64,000 nt of DNA. It comes from Modicisalibacter ilicicola DSM 19980 (lineage in GTDB: Bacteria > Pseudomonadota > Gammaproteobacteria > Pseudomonadales > Halomonadaceae). Both the position numbers and the translations under genes were made by a program. Location: assembly GCF_900128925.1 (NCBI RefSeq), contig NZ_FQUJ01000016.1, positions 17,921-81,920 on the forward strand. The letters are read 5' to 3'. Position 1 is the first letter of the stretch. Each line of letters opens with the position of its first letter. The notes under the pieces are model-generated. The model made no database searches, was not told where the DNA came from, and was given only the letters and a program-made list of their open reading frames with translations. Positions 17,147 to 25,114 of this stretch are shown one piece after another.

Positions 17147-17719
17147 CTACCCCATCACCGTACGACCGATCAGCCAGACATGCAGCCAGAAGACGAAGGC
17201 GACGTAGAGCGCCAATCCCGCGACGATCACGACGACGTCGCCGCCGCGCTTTACCGGCACGCTGGGCACGGCCCGCGCATGGCGTCGGCGAAACGACAGC
17301 AGATCGAGCACTGCCCACACCAGGAAGGCGCCGAACAGCAAAAGATCGGCCAGGGTGCCGTTGATCAGCAGGTGCGCCAGCGCCCAGAGCACTACCGCGA
17401 TGAGCATCGGATGACGCGTCCAGCGCTTGATGCGACTCGGCACGTAGGCGGCCACCAGTAGCGGAAATACCGGCAGCATGAGCAGAGCAGTGAGATGCCG
17501 CATTCCCGTCGGCGAGGTCCATAGAAGGGTCGGTGTCTGGCGCGCCATGCCGTATCCCCAGACGATCAACACCAGTCCCAGCAACGAGATCAATCCATAG
17601 CCGGCTTTCCAGGGCAGTTCGCCGAAACGGCGCACCTGGGCGTCGCGCCAGTCGGCACTGACGATGGCGACGCCATGAGGAACGAAGAACAGCAGCAAAC
17701 CCAGTATCAGGATCGTCAT
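17147..17719 (-). CDS. NnrU-like multipass membrane protein
   Basis: A 190-residue integral membrane protein of the NnrU/methyltransferase-like membrane family. Hydrophobic segments lie near residues 1-17, 40-60, 75-95, 105-125 and 160-185. The histidine- and arginine-rich motif RIKRWTRHPMLIAVVLWALAHLLINGTLADLLLFG near residues 97-131 is typical of NnrU-like proteins (name from nitric-oxide/denitrification clusters; exact function unclear). The start at 17719 has AAGGAGAAACGCC upstream; an upstream extension would lie inside the macrodomain gene. ATGA overlap with the macrodomain gene indicates an operon. Its last 169 bp are duplicated at 9921-10089. Confidence 0.85.
   Translation of the reverse strand: MTILILGLLLFFVPHGVAIVSADWRDAQVRRFGELPWKAGYGLISLLGLVLIVWGYGMARQTPTLLWTSPTGMRHLTALLMLPVFPLLVAAYVPSRIKRWTRHPMLIAVVLWALAHLLINGTLADLLLFGAFLVWAVLDLLSFRRRHARAVPSVPVKRGGDVVVIVAGLALYVAFVFWLHVWLIGRTVMG
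17148..17316. repeat. Right 169-bp direct repeat bracketing the ddd operon
   Basis: The 3' end of the intact nnrU-like gene, 167/169 identical to 9921-10089 and in the same orientation. The repeat boundary falls on the second base of the stop codon, so either flank restores a stop (TAG here, TAA in the left copy). Confidence 0.92.
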
Positions 17720-18267
17720 GGCGTTTCTCCTTCGGCCTTTCGCATGACCGCCTTGAAAGCCTCGGCATCCTTCTCGCCGAAGAAGCACAGGATCACGTCC
17801 AGCTCGTGGCGCGGCAACGCTTCGGCCAGCACGTCGAGCACCACCCGCGCCGCCTCGTCGAAGGGATAGCCATAGACGCCGGTGGAGATCGCCGGGAAGG
17901 CGATGCTGCGACAGTCATGTTCGGCGGCAAGCGCCAGGGCGTTGCGGTAGCAGTTGGCGAGCAGGTGCGACTTGTCCTTGGTCTTGGCGTAGACCGGGCC
18001 TACGGTGTGGATCACGTAGCGCGCCGGCAGCTTGAAGCCGTCGGTCAGTGCGACCTCGCCGTCCGGCAGGCCGTCGGGCCAGTCGCTGTCGCGCAGACGC
18101 TGGCAGGCCTGCTTGAGCTCGGGGCCGGCGGCGCGGTGAATGGCGCCGTCCACGCCCCCGCCGCCCATCAGCGAATGGTTGGCGGCGTTGACGATGGCGT
18201 CCACCTCGAGCCGGGTGATGTCGCCGGTGATTACGCTGACCCGGCGTGCGAACAGGTCCTTGTCCAT
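17716..18267 (-). CDS. Macrodomain protein (O-acetyl-ADP-ribose deacetylase, YmdB-like)
   Basis: A single macrodomain of 183 residues. It opens with VSVITGDITRLEVDAIVNAANHSLMGGGGVDGAIHRAAG (residues about 11-49), which contains the ADP-ribose-contacting GDIT, NAAN and GGGGVD loops, and has the second phosphate loop in AFPAISTGVYGYP near 143. The closest family is MacroD/YmdB, which hydrolyses O-acetyl-ADP-ribose and mono-ADP-ribosyl marks. The ATG follows AGGAGGAACG, a strong ribosome-binding site. It is the first gene of a two-gene operon with the nnrU-like gene. The 208-bp gap to the divergent ABC gene should hold both promoters; I see no clear hexamers there. Confidence 0.88.
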   Translation of the reverse strand: MDKDLFARRVSVITGDITRLEVDAIVNAANHSLMGGGGVDGAIHRAAGPELKQACQRLRDSDWPDGLPDGEVALTDGFKLPARYVIHTVGPVYAKTKDKSHLLANCYRNALALAAEHDCRSIAFPAISTGVYGYPFDEAARVVLDVLAEALPRHELDVILCFFGEKDAEAFKAVMRKAEGETP

Positions 18268-18475
18268 CGTTCCTCCTGGCTTTGCCTGAATGAAGTTGAT
18301 ATTGCCTCATTCCTGAGAATAATTGCTGCGCCTGGCGACTGCGTCGCAATCGGCAGCGTTCAACTCGATCTCCTGATGATAGGTTCTTGCGGCATATCAT
18401 TGGAATGACCACCGACACAAGCGCTGGTAAGGTCGATAGAAGGACTCCCCTATCGCCGCCTGTCGGAAAACGTCA

Positions 18476-20275
18476 ATGACTTCTCGCCCCAACCCGCGCA
18501 TCCTGTTGCGCTTGCTGTCACTGCTACGCCCCTATCGCTGGCGCCTGGCAGGCGCCGGCATCGCCCTGCTGGTAGCCTCGGGGAGCGTGCTGCTGATGGG
18601 CCAGGGGCTGCGCCTGGTCATCGACCGTGGCTTCATGGACGGCGATGTCACCAGCCTCAACCAGGCCCTGGCCGGCCTGATCGCCGTGGTGGCCTTGCTG
18701 GCCGTGGCCTCGGCGACACGCTACTACCTGGTGACCTGGATCGGCGAGCGATTGGCCGCCGACCTGCGCGGTCGCGTGTTCGATCATCTGCTGACCCTGG
18801 AACCCGATTTCTTCGAGCGCAATGGCGCCGGCGAGATCCAGTCGCGCCTGACCGCGGATACCAGCGTGCTGCAGAGCCTGTTCGGCTCGTCACTGTCGGT
18901 GGCCCTGCGCAACCTGCTGATGCTGATCGGGGCGGTCATCCTGATGCTGATCACCCAGCCCTGGCTGAGTGCCCTGGTGCTGCTGGGCATTCCCGCCACG
19001 GTGCTGCCGATCCTGTGGTTCGGCCGGCGAGTCCGCCGATTGTCGCGCCATAGCCAGGACCGGGTTGCCGAACTGGGCCGCTATGCCGGGGAAGCCCTGG
19101 CAGGCATTCGCACCCTGCAGGCGTTCGGGCACGAGGAAACCGATCGCCGCGACTATGCACGGCATGTGGAATCCGCCTTCGCCGTCGCCATCAGCCGCAC
19201 GCGCCAGCGTGCCTGGCTGACCGGCCTCGCCATGCTGGCGGTGTTCGCCGCGGTGGCCGTCATGCTGTGGCAGGGTGGCCACGCGGTGCTCGCCGGTGAC
19301 ATGAGCGCCGGGGAACTCTCGGCCTTCGTCTTCTATGCGGTGCTTGCCGCCGGCGCCGTGGCGGCGCTGGCCGAAGTCGCGGGAGATGTTCAGCGCGCCG
19401 CCGGGGCCGCCGAACGCCTGCTCGAACTGCTCGATGCAAAGGCCCAGATCCGGGCACCGGCGACCCCCGTCTCGCTGGACTCCCCGCTTCGCGGCGAGAT
19501 CGTCATCGAGAACCTGAGTTTCAGCTATCCAAGCCGGCCGGAGTCGCCAGTGCTCGCAGCCATCGATCTGCATATCCATGCCGGTGAACGGATCGCCCTG
19601 GTCGGCCCCTCGGGGGCGGGCAAGAGTACGCTGCTGCAGTTGCTGCTGCGCTTCTACGACCCTCAGGAAGGCCGACTGATGCTGGATGGCGTGGATCTTC
19701 GCGAGCTCGATCCTGCCGAGTTGCGCCGGGCGATCGGCATGGTCGCCCAGGAGCCGGTGCTGTTCACCGGCACCGCCGCAGACAACATTCGCTACGGGGC
19801 ACCCGAGGCCAGCGATGAGGCCGTTCGGGAGGCGGCACGCGACGCGAACGCCCTGGACTTCATCCTGGCCCTGCCCAACGGCTTCGACACCTACCTGGGG
19901 CCGGGGGGCGTGCAATTGTCGGGAGGCCAGCGCCAGCGTCTGGCGATCGCCCGAGCGCTGTTGCGCGACCCGGCCGTACTGCTGCTCGACGAGGCGACCA
20001 GCGCCCTGGATGCCGAAAGCGAGCGACTGGTACAGGAAGCGCTGGACCGGCTGATGGTCGGCCGCACCAGCCTGGTCGTGGCACACCGCCTGGCCACGGT
20101 AGTGGCCGCCGATCGCCTGCTGGTCTTCGATCACGGCCGGCTGGTAGGCGCGGGTGCCCACACCGAGCTACTCGAGAGCAACGCCCTCTACCGCCACCTG
20201 GCCAGCCTGCAGTTCGATCTGAACGGAGGCACCGGAGCCTTATCCACCAAGGAGCCTACGGGGTATCATCGCTAG
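18476..20275 (+). CDS. MsbA-type ABC exporter (fused TM and ATPase domains)
   Basis: A half-transporter of 599 residues: six predicted TM helices in the first 310 residues and an ATPase domain from about 335. Walker A GPSGAGKST is near 377, the signature LSGGQRQRLAIARALL near 481, Walker B AVLLLDEATSALD near 501, and the H-loop VVAHRLA near 540. As a homodimer it would export lipids, peptides or drugs; the substrate cannot be read from the sequence. It stands alone, divergent from the macrodomain operon. A 24-codon frame (18405-18479) ends across its start, but I do not count it as a gene. Confidence 0.9.
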   Translation: MTSRPNPRILLRLLSLLRPYRWRLAGAGIALLVASGSVLLMGQGLRLVIDRGFMDGDVTSLNQALAGLIAVVALLAVASATRYYLVTWIGERLAADLRGRVFDHLLTLEPDFFERNGAGEIQSRLTADTSVLQSLFGSSLSVALRNLLMLIGAVILMLITQPWLSALVLLGIPATVLPILWFGRRVRRLSRHSQDRVAELGRYAGEALAGIRTLQAFGHEETDRRDYARHVESAFAVAISRTRQRAWLTGLAMLAVFAAVAVMLWQGGHAVLAGDMSAGELSAFVFYAVLAAGAVAALAEVAGDVQRAAGAAERLLELLDAKAQIRAPATPVSLDSPLRGEIVIENLSFSYPSRPESPVLAAIDLHIHAGERIALVGPSGAGKSTLLQLLLRFYDPQEGRLMLDGVDLRELDPAELRRAIGMVAQEPVLFTGTAADNIRYGAPEASDEAVREAARDANALDFILALPNGFDTYLGPGGVQLSGGQRQRLAIARALLRDPAVLLLDEATSALDAESERLVQEALDRLMVGRTSLVVAHRLATVVAADRLLVFDHGRLVGAGAHTELLESNALYRHLASLQFDLNGGTGALSTKEPTGYHR

Positions 20276-20427
20276 ACTATGCCCGAAAAGTGCCTGCGCT
20301 CGCCCATACGCCGTTCAAGACCGCCCCGGTTCTGCCGATAGAGTAGAGTGAGTCGATAGTGCGTGCGTGTCCCGGTCGAGATGGACGCCCCATGTTCGGC
20401 ATGATATCGGCCACAGGACAGGGACGG

Positions 20428-21369
20428 GCCATGGGGTTCTTACCGACCAGACTGCTGTTTCATCGCTACATCCTACCGGCCCTGATCTGTCAGCTGGTGG
20501 TTTCGGGCCTGTTGCTGTGGTGGCACGCCCGCGCCTATCTGGTCCCGGATGGCGCCTTCCTCAGCGCCAGCATGCTGGCCCTGCTGAGCAGCCTCGGCGC
20601 CCTCTTCCTGACCCTTCTGGTGGTACTGGTCATCCTGTTGCAGCGCTATTTCCTGCATCGGGTACACCTGCTGGTCGACTACGTGAAACACCAGCAGCAG
20701 GGCCCCGTCAGAACGCCCCCCACCGAACTGTTCGAGAACGCGGACGACATCACCGTGCTGACCGAGGAGATCCATCGCCTGCTGGAAACCCTCTGCAGTC
20801 AGAACGTGCTCCTGCGCGTGCAATCTCTCATCGATCCGCTGACCGGCCTGGGCAATCGCCGTCTGCTCGATCAGCGACTGGAAATGACGCTGCCCATCTC
20901 GCGCCGGCGCCTGACGCCGTTGTCGATGCTCATGATCGACGTCGATTATTTCAAGCAGTACAACGACCATTACGGCCATGCCGCCGGCGACAGCTGCCTG
21001 GTCGAGATCGCCAACGTGCTGCGCGATACCTTCCGCCGGGAAACGGACATCGTCATTCGCCACGGCGGGGAGGAATTTCTCGTGGTGCTGCTCGATGCGG
21101 ACAAGGCGGTCGCCATGGACCTGGCCGAAGCCATGCGCAGCATGCTTCAGGCGGTGGGCATTCGACACCCCGCGTCACCGATAAGCCCCGTGGTGACGGT
21201 CAGCATCGGCGTGGCCACCGCCGAGGCCGGCACCCAGATCGACACGGAGACCCTGATCGCCTGTGCCGACGCGGCGCTTTACCGGTGCAAGGATCAGGGG
21301 CGCAATCGCGTCCTGTGTTGCGAGATGAACCCCGAGATGCGCGATAACCTGGACTCGATGCTGCACTGA
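20428..21369 (+). CDS. Membrane-bound diguanylate cyclase (GGEEF, with I-site)
   Basis: Two TM helices near the N-terminus (residues about 10-30 and 48-70), a short helical linker and a C-terminal GGDEF domain from about 140. The active loop is GGEEF near residue 213, the catalytic form. An RETD stands five residues before it, matching the RxxD product-inhibition I-site, so it should make c-di-GMP with feedback control. There is no periplasmic sensor of any size between the helices (about 18 residues). The start is uncertain: the frame opens with GTG at 20359 and has ATGs at 20392 and 20428; the last has GGGACGGG upstream and gives a natural short N-terminus. Confidence 0.85.
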   Translation, partial: AMGFLPTRLLFHRYILPALICQLVVSGLLLWWHARAYLVPDGAFLSASMLALLSSLGALFLTLLVVLVILLQRYFLHRVHLLVDYVKHQQQGPVRTPPTELFENADDITVLTEEIHRLLETLCSQNVLLRVQSLIDPLTGLGNRRLLDQRLEMTLPISRRRLTPLSMLMIDVDYFKQYNDHYGHAAGDSCLVEIANVLRDTFRRETDIVIRHGGEEFLVVLLDADKAVAMDLAEAMRSMLQAVGIRHPASPISPVVTVSIGVATAEAGTQIDTETLIACADAALYRCKDQGRNRVLCCEMNPEMRDNLDSMLH

Positions 21370-21377
21370 TCCCTCGA

Positions 21378-21406
21378 TTGAGATGGCGCAAGCCCTCTCG
21401 TACACT
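21378..21406 (+). promoter_or_regulatory. Candidate sigma-70 promoter of the moxR-VWA pair
   Basis: TTGAGA (21378-21383) and TACACT (21401-21406) are separated by 17 bp, 32 bp before the moxR-like ATG and just after the diguanylate cyclase stop. Confidence 0.45.
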
Positions 21407-21437
21407 CGGTCGACATCTTTCAACAGGGAAGAAGCCC

Positions 21438-22295
21438 ATGGCCTTCGCAGGAACGTCGACCTATATCGCCACGGACGCGCTACGCCTGGCCGTCGATGCC
21501 GCAGTAACGCTGGAGCGACCACTGCTGATCAAGGGAGAGCCGGGCACCGGCAAGACCCTGCTTGCCGAGGAACTGGCGCATTCGCTGGACACCCGCCTCA
21601 TCACCTGGCACATCAAGTCCACCACCAAGGCCCATCAGGGGCTCTACGAATACGATGCGGTCAGCCGTCTGCGCGATTCCCAGCTGGGCATCGAGGGCGT
21701 TCACGAGGTGCGCAACTACATCAAGCCCGGCAAGCTCTGGGAAGCCTTCGAAGCCGATCGGCGCGTGGTGCTGCTGATCGACGAGATCGACAAGGCGGAC
21801 ATCGAGTTCCCCAACGACCTGCTCCAGGAACTCGACCGCATGGAGTTCTACGTCTACGAGACCGACCAGACCGTGCGGGCGCGCCACCGGCCGATCATCG
21901 TCATCACCTCCAACAACGAGAAGGAACTGCCGGATGCCTTCCTGCGCCGCTGCTTCTTTCACTACATCGAGTTTCCGGACCACCAGACGATGCAGAACAT
22001 CGTCGATGTACACTTCCCGGAGATCGAATCGCGGCTGGTGGCGCAGGCCCTGGAGGTGTTCTTCGACCTGCGCGAGGTACCGGGACTGAAGAAGAAACCC
22101 TCCACCTCGGAACTCATCGACTGGCTCAAGCTGCTGATGGCCGACGAACTGTCCCGGGAGACGCTCTACCAGCGCGACCCGAGCCAGGCGATACCGCCCC
22201 TGGCCGGAGCCCTGGTCAAGAACGAGCAGGACACCGCCCTGCTTCATCGACTGGCCTTCATGATGCGCCGCCAACGCGGCGGCCAGGGTCGCTGA
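21438..22295 (+). CDS. MoxR-family AAA+ ATPase
   Basis: A 285-residue AAA+ ATPase, the chaperone-like partner of VWA proteins. Walker A GEPGTGKT is at about 33-40, Walker B VVLLIDEIDKAD near 111, sensor 1 in IIVITSNNEKELPDAFLRRC near 154-173 with the arginine finger region RR. The C-terminal lid runs to the end. The ATG at 21438 follows GGGAAGAAGCCC; the frame extends 20 codons upstream without support and into the promoter. Three bases separate it from the VWA gene, so the two form one transcription unit. MoxR/VWA pairs act in maturation or metal insertion of protein complexes; the client here is unknown. Confidence 0.9.
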   Translation: MAFAGTSTYIATDALRLAVDAAVTLERPLLIKGEPGTGKTLLAEELAHSLDTRLITWHIKSTTKAHQGLYEYDAVSRLRDSQLGIEGVHEVRNYIKPGKLWEAFEADRRVVLLIDEIDKADIEFPNDLLQELDRMEFYVYETDQTVRARHRPIIVITSNNEKELPDAFLRRCFFHYIEFPDHQTMQNIVDVHFPEIESRLVAQALEVFFDLREVPGLKKKPSTSELIDWLKLLMADELSRETLYQRDPSQAIPPLAGALVKNEQDTALLHRLAFMMRRQRGGQGR

Positions 22296-22298
22296 GTC

Positions 22299-23474
22299 AT
22301 GTTCATCGGCCTTTTCGACACCCTGAAGCGTGCCGGTGTGCCGGTCTCCCTGCGCGAGCTGCTCGACCTGCATGCCGCGGTCGAGCGTGGCATCGTGTTT
22401 GCCGACGCGGACGATTTCTATCGCCTGGCGCGCCTGATACTGGTCAAGGACGAGCGCTACTACGACCGGTTCGACCGCGCCTTCGGCGCCTGGTTTCAAG
22501 GCATCGAGAGCCTGGAGTCGGCCATCGAGTCCCTGATCCCCGACGACTGGCTGCGCCGCGAGTTCGAGCGTTCGCTCACCGACGCGGAAAAGGCCAGGAT
22601 CCAGTCCCTGGGTGGGCTGGAACAGTTGATCGAGACCTTCAAGCAGCGCCTGGAGGAGCAGCAGAAGCGCCATGCCGGCGGCAACAAGTGGATCGGTACC
22701 GGCGGCACCAGCCCCTTCGGCGCCTATGGCTACAACCCGGAGGGGATCCGCGTCGGCCAGGACGGTTCCCGCCATCGCCGCGCGGCCAAGGTATGGGACG
22801 AGCGCCACTTCCGTGACTACGACGACACCCTGGAACTCGGTACCCGCAACATGCAGATGGCATTGCGCCGGCTTCGGCGCTTCGCCCGCAGCGGTGCCGG
22901 CGAAGAGTTCGACATCGAGGGCACCATCGAGGCCACGGCCCGGGACAGCGGCCTGCTCGACATCCGCATGCGCCCGGAACGCCATAATGCGGTCAAGGTG
23001 CTGCTGCTGCTCGATGTGGGCGGCTCGATGGACGATCATGTCCGCGTCTGCGAGGAGCTGTTCTCGGCCTGTCGCAGCGAGTTCAAGCACCTCGAGCACT
23101 TCTACTTCCACAACTGCCTCTACGAAGGGGTGTGGCGGGACAATCGTCGGCGGGACAGGCGTCTCGGCACGTTCGAGTTGCTGCGCACCTTCGGGACGGA
23201 TTACAAGGTGATCGTCGTCGGCGATGCCGCCATGTCTCCTTACGAGATCACCCACCCCGGCGGCAGCGTGGAACATTTCAATGACGAGTCCGGCGCGGTC
23301 TGGCTCCAGCGACTCACCGGCAGGTTCAACAGGCTTGCCTGGCTCAACCCGCTGCCACGCCGCGCCTGGGAGTACACCCCCTCCACTCGCCTGATTCGCG
23401 AATTGATCGATGACCGCATGTATCCCACCACGCTCCAGGGGCTCGAGGAAGCCACCCGGGAACTCGTGCGCTGA
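22299..23474 (+). CDS. VWA/CoxE-like protein, partner of the MoxR ATPase
   Basis: 391 residues. The first 200 are helical and charged and include a glycine-rich GTGGTSPFGAYGYNPEG segment. The C-terminal part is a von Willebrand A fold starting VKVLLLLDVGGSMDDHV near 231. The metal-site motif is DxGxS rather than DxSxS, a variant that I recall as usual in this CoxE-like subgroup. A second acidic cluster, VVGDAAMSPYEI near 307, fits the third metal-site loop. The gene follows moxR directly and is followed by a 236-bp AT-rich regulatory region, so the operon probably ends here. Confidence 0.87.
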   Translation: MFIGLFDTLKRAGVPVSLRELLDLHAAVERGIVFADADDFYRLARLILVKDERYYDRFDRAFGAWFQGIESLESAIESLIPDDWLRREFERSLTDAEKARIQSLGGLEQLIETFKQRLEEQQKRHAGGNKWIGTGGTSPFGAYGYNPEGIRVGQDGSRHRRAAKVWDERHFRDYDDTLELGTRNMQMALRRLRRFARSGAGEEFDIEGTIEATARDSGLLDIRMRPERHNAVKVLLLLDVGGSMDDHVRVCEELFSACRSEFKHLEHFYFHNCLYEGVWRDNRRRDRRLGTFELLRTFGTDYKVIVVGDAAMSPYEITHPGGSVEHFNDESGAVWLQRLTGRFNRLAWLNPLPRRAWEYTPSTRLIRELIDDRMYPTTLQGLEEATRELVR

Positions 23475-23524
23475 GCCGCGACACCGACTGTTACAGGCCG
23501 ATACAACAAAGGCTCGCGCGGTAA

Positions 23525-23557
23525 TTGCCTGGCTTTTGATACTGTATATAATTACAG
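23525..23557 (+). promoter_or_regulatory. Promoter with LexA-type SOS box over the -10
   Basis: TTGCCT (23525-23530), a 16-bp spacer and a perfect TATAAT (23547-23552) form a good sigma-70 promoter. The -10 lies inside CTGTATATAATTACAG (23542-23557), which fits the gammaproteobacterial LexA consensus CTGT-N8-ACAG with an AT-rich centre; the flanking TA before it also matches. LexA bound there would block the promoter. The nearest downstream gene is the SatD-like gene at 23711. Confidence 0.65.
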
Positions 23558-23590
23558 AATTTGCTTCACATCGCTTTCTCTGGATGGGCA

Positions 23591-23698
23591 ATTATAGCTA
23601 TTTAAAGCTATAATATTGACTAATAGTATTTTTTAGCTATCACTATATATAGCTTTTTACGGCTATAATCTGCCAATATAGCGTTTTAAGGCGATCGC
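23591..23698 (+). promoter_or_regulatory. Array of four phased ATTATAGCT-N6-AGCTATAAT palindromes
   Basis: Site 1 is a perfect inverted repeat: ATTATAGCT (23591-23599), 6-bp spacer, AGCTATAAT (23606-23614). Matching this template with the same spacer are site 2 (23620-23643; 5/9 and 7/9), site 3 (23646-23669; 7/9 and 8/9) and site 4 (23675-23698; 7/9 and 4/9). The centres are 29, 26 and 29 bp apart. The last site ends 12 bp before the SatD-like ATG. This looks like a cooperative operator, plausibly for the HTH of the SatD-like protein itself. Sites 1 and 3 also contain TATAAT, so alternative -10 elements are possible. Confidence 0.6.
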
Positions 23699-23710
23699 GA
23701 CTCGAGGCAA

Positions 23711-24361
23711 ATGGAGAGAATGGCGACTATCGGGGTACTGACCGGCGACGTGGTCGGTTCGCAACGCATCAAGGACAAATCCCGGCTTGGCAGCACCCTG
23801 GATCGGGTCCTGGAACTGCTCGAGAACCGCTTCGATGCGCTCAGCGACCGCTACCGAGGCGATGGTTTCCAGGTCGTGCTTCCCGATCCAGCCAACAGCA
23901 TGACCGCAGCGGTGTTGCTTCGCGCGGCCCTGATAGAGCAGTCGCCCTCCCGCCAGGCCATGTGGGATGCGCGCATCGCCGTCGGCGTGGGAACCGGTGA
24001 AGTTCCTGACCCCCAGCATTTCGCGCAGGCCGACGGCCAGGCCTTCATACTCTCGGGCCGACGTCTGGATGAGCTGAGCGACACGACGGACCGCCTGGCG
24101 ATCGTCACCTCTTCGCCCGAACTCGACGTGACACTGACGCTGGTAACGCGCTTCGCGGACGACATACTCAGCCACTGGTCGCGCTTCTCCGCGGAGGTGG
24201 TGTCGCTGAGCCTGCTGCACGACGAGTCCCAGCAGGCGTTGGCACGTCGCCTCGGCCGTGCCCAGCCAACCATCAATCGTCGCCTCGCAGCGGCGCGCTG
24301 GCCTCTGATTCGCGACTACCTGGCCTACACCGCCTCGAAGCTGAAGCAAGCGAAGCGCTGA
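23711..24361 (+). CDS. SatD-family protein with C-terminal HTH
   Basis: A 216-residue protein whose N-terminus, IGVLTGDVVGSQRIKDKSRLGSTLDRVLELLE, matches the SatD family opening (TGDIVGS with a following R/K-x-[RK] segment). A central region has RYRGDGFQVVLPDP near 48 and GVGTGEV near 95. The C-terminus (residues about 170-200) reads ESQQALARRLGRAQPTINRRLAAAR, a clear helix-turn-helix. SatD proteins are named after a streptococcal acid-tolerance locus; their biochemical role is not established to my knowledge. The gene is followed 15 bp later by DUF3307, a recurrent partner, and is preceded by a dense operator region, suggesting autoregulation. Confidence 0.8.
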   Translation: MERMATIGVLTGDVVGSQRIKDKSRLGSTLDRVLELLENRFDALSDRYRGDGFQVVLPDPANSMTAAVLLRAALIEQSPSRQAMWDARIAVGVGTGEVPDPQHFAQADGQAFILSGRRLDELSDTTDRLAIVTSSPELDVTLTLVTRFADDILSHWSRFSAEVVSLSLLHDESQQALARRLGRAQPTINRRLAAARWPLIRDYLAYTASKLKQAKR

Positions 24362-24376
24362 ATAAAGGGAACTGCC

Positions 24377-25114
24377 ATGACGTCTTCGGCTCTCTCATTA
24401 CTGCTGTTGCTGCTGCTCGCCCATCTGGCCGGCGACTTCCTGCTGCAGGGCAAGAAGTGGGTGCGCAGCAAGCAGCAGCTAGGCTACCGCTCTCCGGCGG
24501 TCTACCAGCATGCCGGGGTGCATGCGCTACTGGCGCTGGTCGCCATGCTGGTCAGCGGACAGGCGCTGGGGGCCGCGCTGCTGGCGGCACTGGCCATCGG
24601 CGTCAGCCATCTGCTCATCGACATCCTCAAGAGCTACACCCCCGACCAGGTCCGCTATTTTCTGATCGACCAGACGCTGCATCTGCTGGTGATCCTGCTG
24701 GCCTGGCGCTGGCTGGCGCGGCCCGAGCCTATGCCCGCGCTGGAGGCCTGGCTGCTGCGCCCCGAACCGCTGGCGATCCTGCTGGCCTACGTGCTGATCA
24801 CGCGCCCGCTGTCGATCCTCGTCGCGCTGGTGATGCAGCGCTGGAGTGCCCAGGTCGACAACCGGGGCACCCTGGCCGATGCCGGGGCAAGAATCGGCAT
24901 GCTGGAACGCTTCCTGGTACTGACCTTCGTGCTGAGCGGAGAATTCACCCCCATCGGCTTTCTGCTGGCCGCCAAGTCGGTACTGCGTTTCGGCGACCTG
25001 CGCGAGGACCGCGATCGCAAGCTCACGGAGTATGTGCTGCTGGGCACCATGCTCAGCTTTTCCCTGACCCTGCTGCTGGGGCTCGCCCTGCGCTACTTAC
25101 TCCAGATGCCATGA
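24377..25114 (+). CDS. DUF3307 integral membrane protein
   Basis: A 245-residue multipass protein. It starts with LLLLLLLAHLAGDFLLQGKKWVRSKQ, the conserved DUF3307 opening (AHxxGDFxLQ), followed by HAGVHALLALVAMLVSG and HLLIDILKSY with further conserved histidines and aspartates. More TM segments lie near 95-115, 130-150, 180-200 and 222-242. The function is unknown. It is coupled to the SatD-like gene upstream and overlaps the amidase gene downstream by 4 bp (ATGA). Confidence 0.85.
   Translation: MTSSALSLLLLLLLAHLAGDFLLQGKKWVRSKQQLGYRSPAVYQHAGVHALLALVAMLVSGQALGAALLAALAIGVSHLLIDILKSYTPDQVRYFLIDQTLHLLVILLAWRWLARPEPMPALEAWLLRPEPLAILLAYVLITRPLSILVALVMQRWSAQVDNRGTLADAGARIGMLERFLVLTFVLSGEFTPIGFLLAAKSVLRFGDLREDRDRKLTEYVLLGTMLSFSLTLLLGLALRYLLQMP

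Noticed and set aside
10090-17147. An integrase or transposase within the repeat-bracketed segment
   Set aside because: All of the segment is accounted for by the four ddd genes and short gaps; no recombinase motif or IS end was seen, so mobility is inferred only from the repeats.
18405-18479. A 24-codon frame whose stop overlaps the ABC exporter start by ATGA
   Set aside because: Weak ribosome-binding site, no conserved-looking sequence and no leader-peptide pattern; could be chance.
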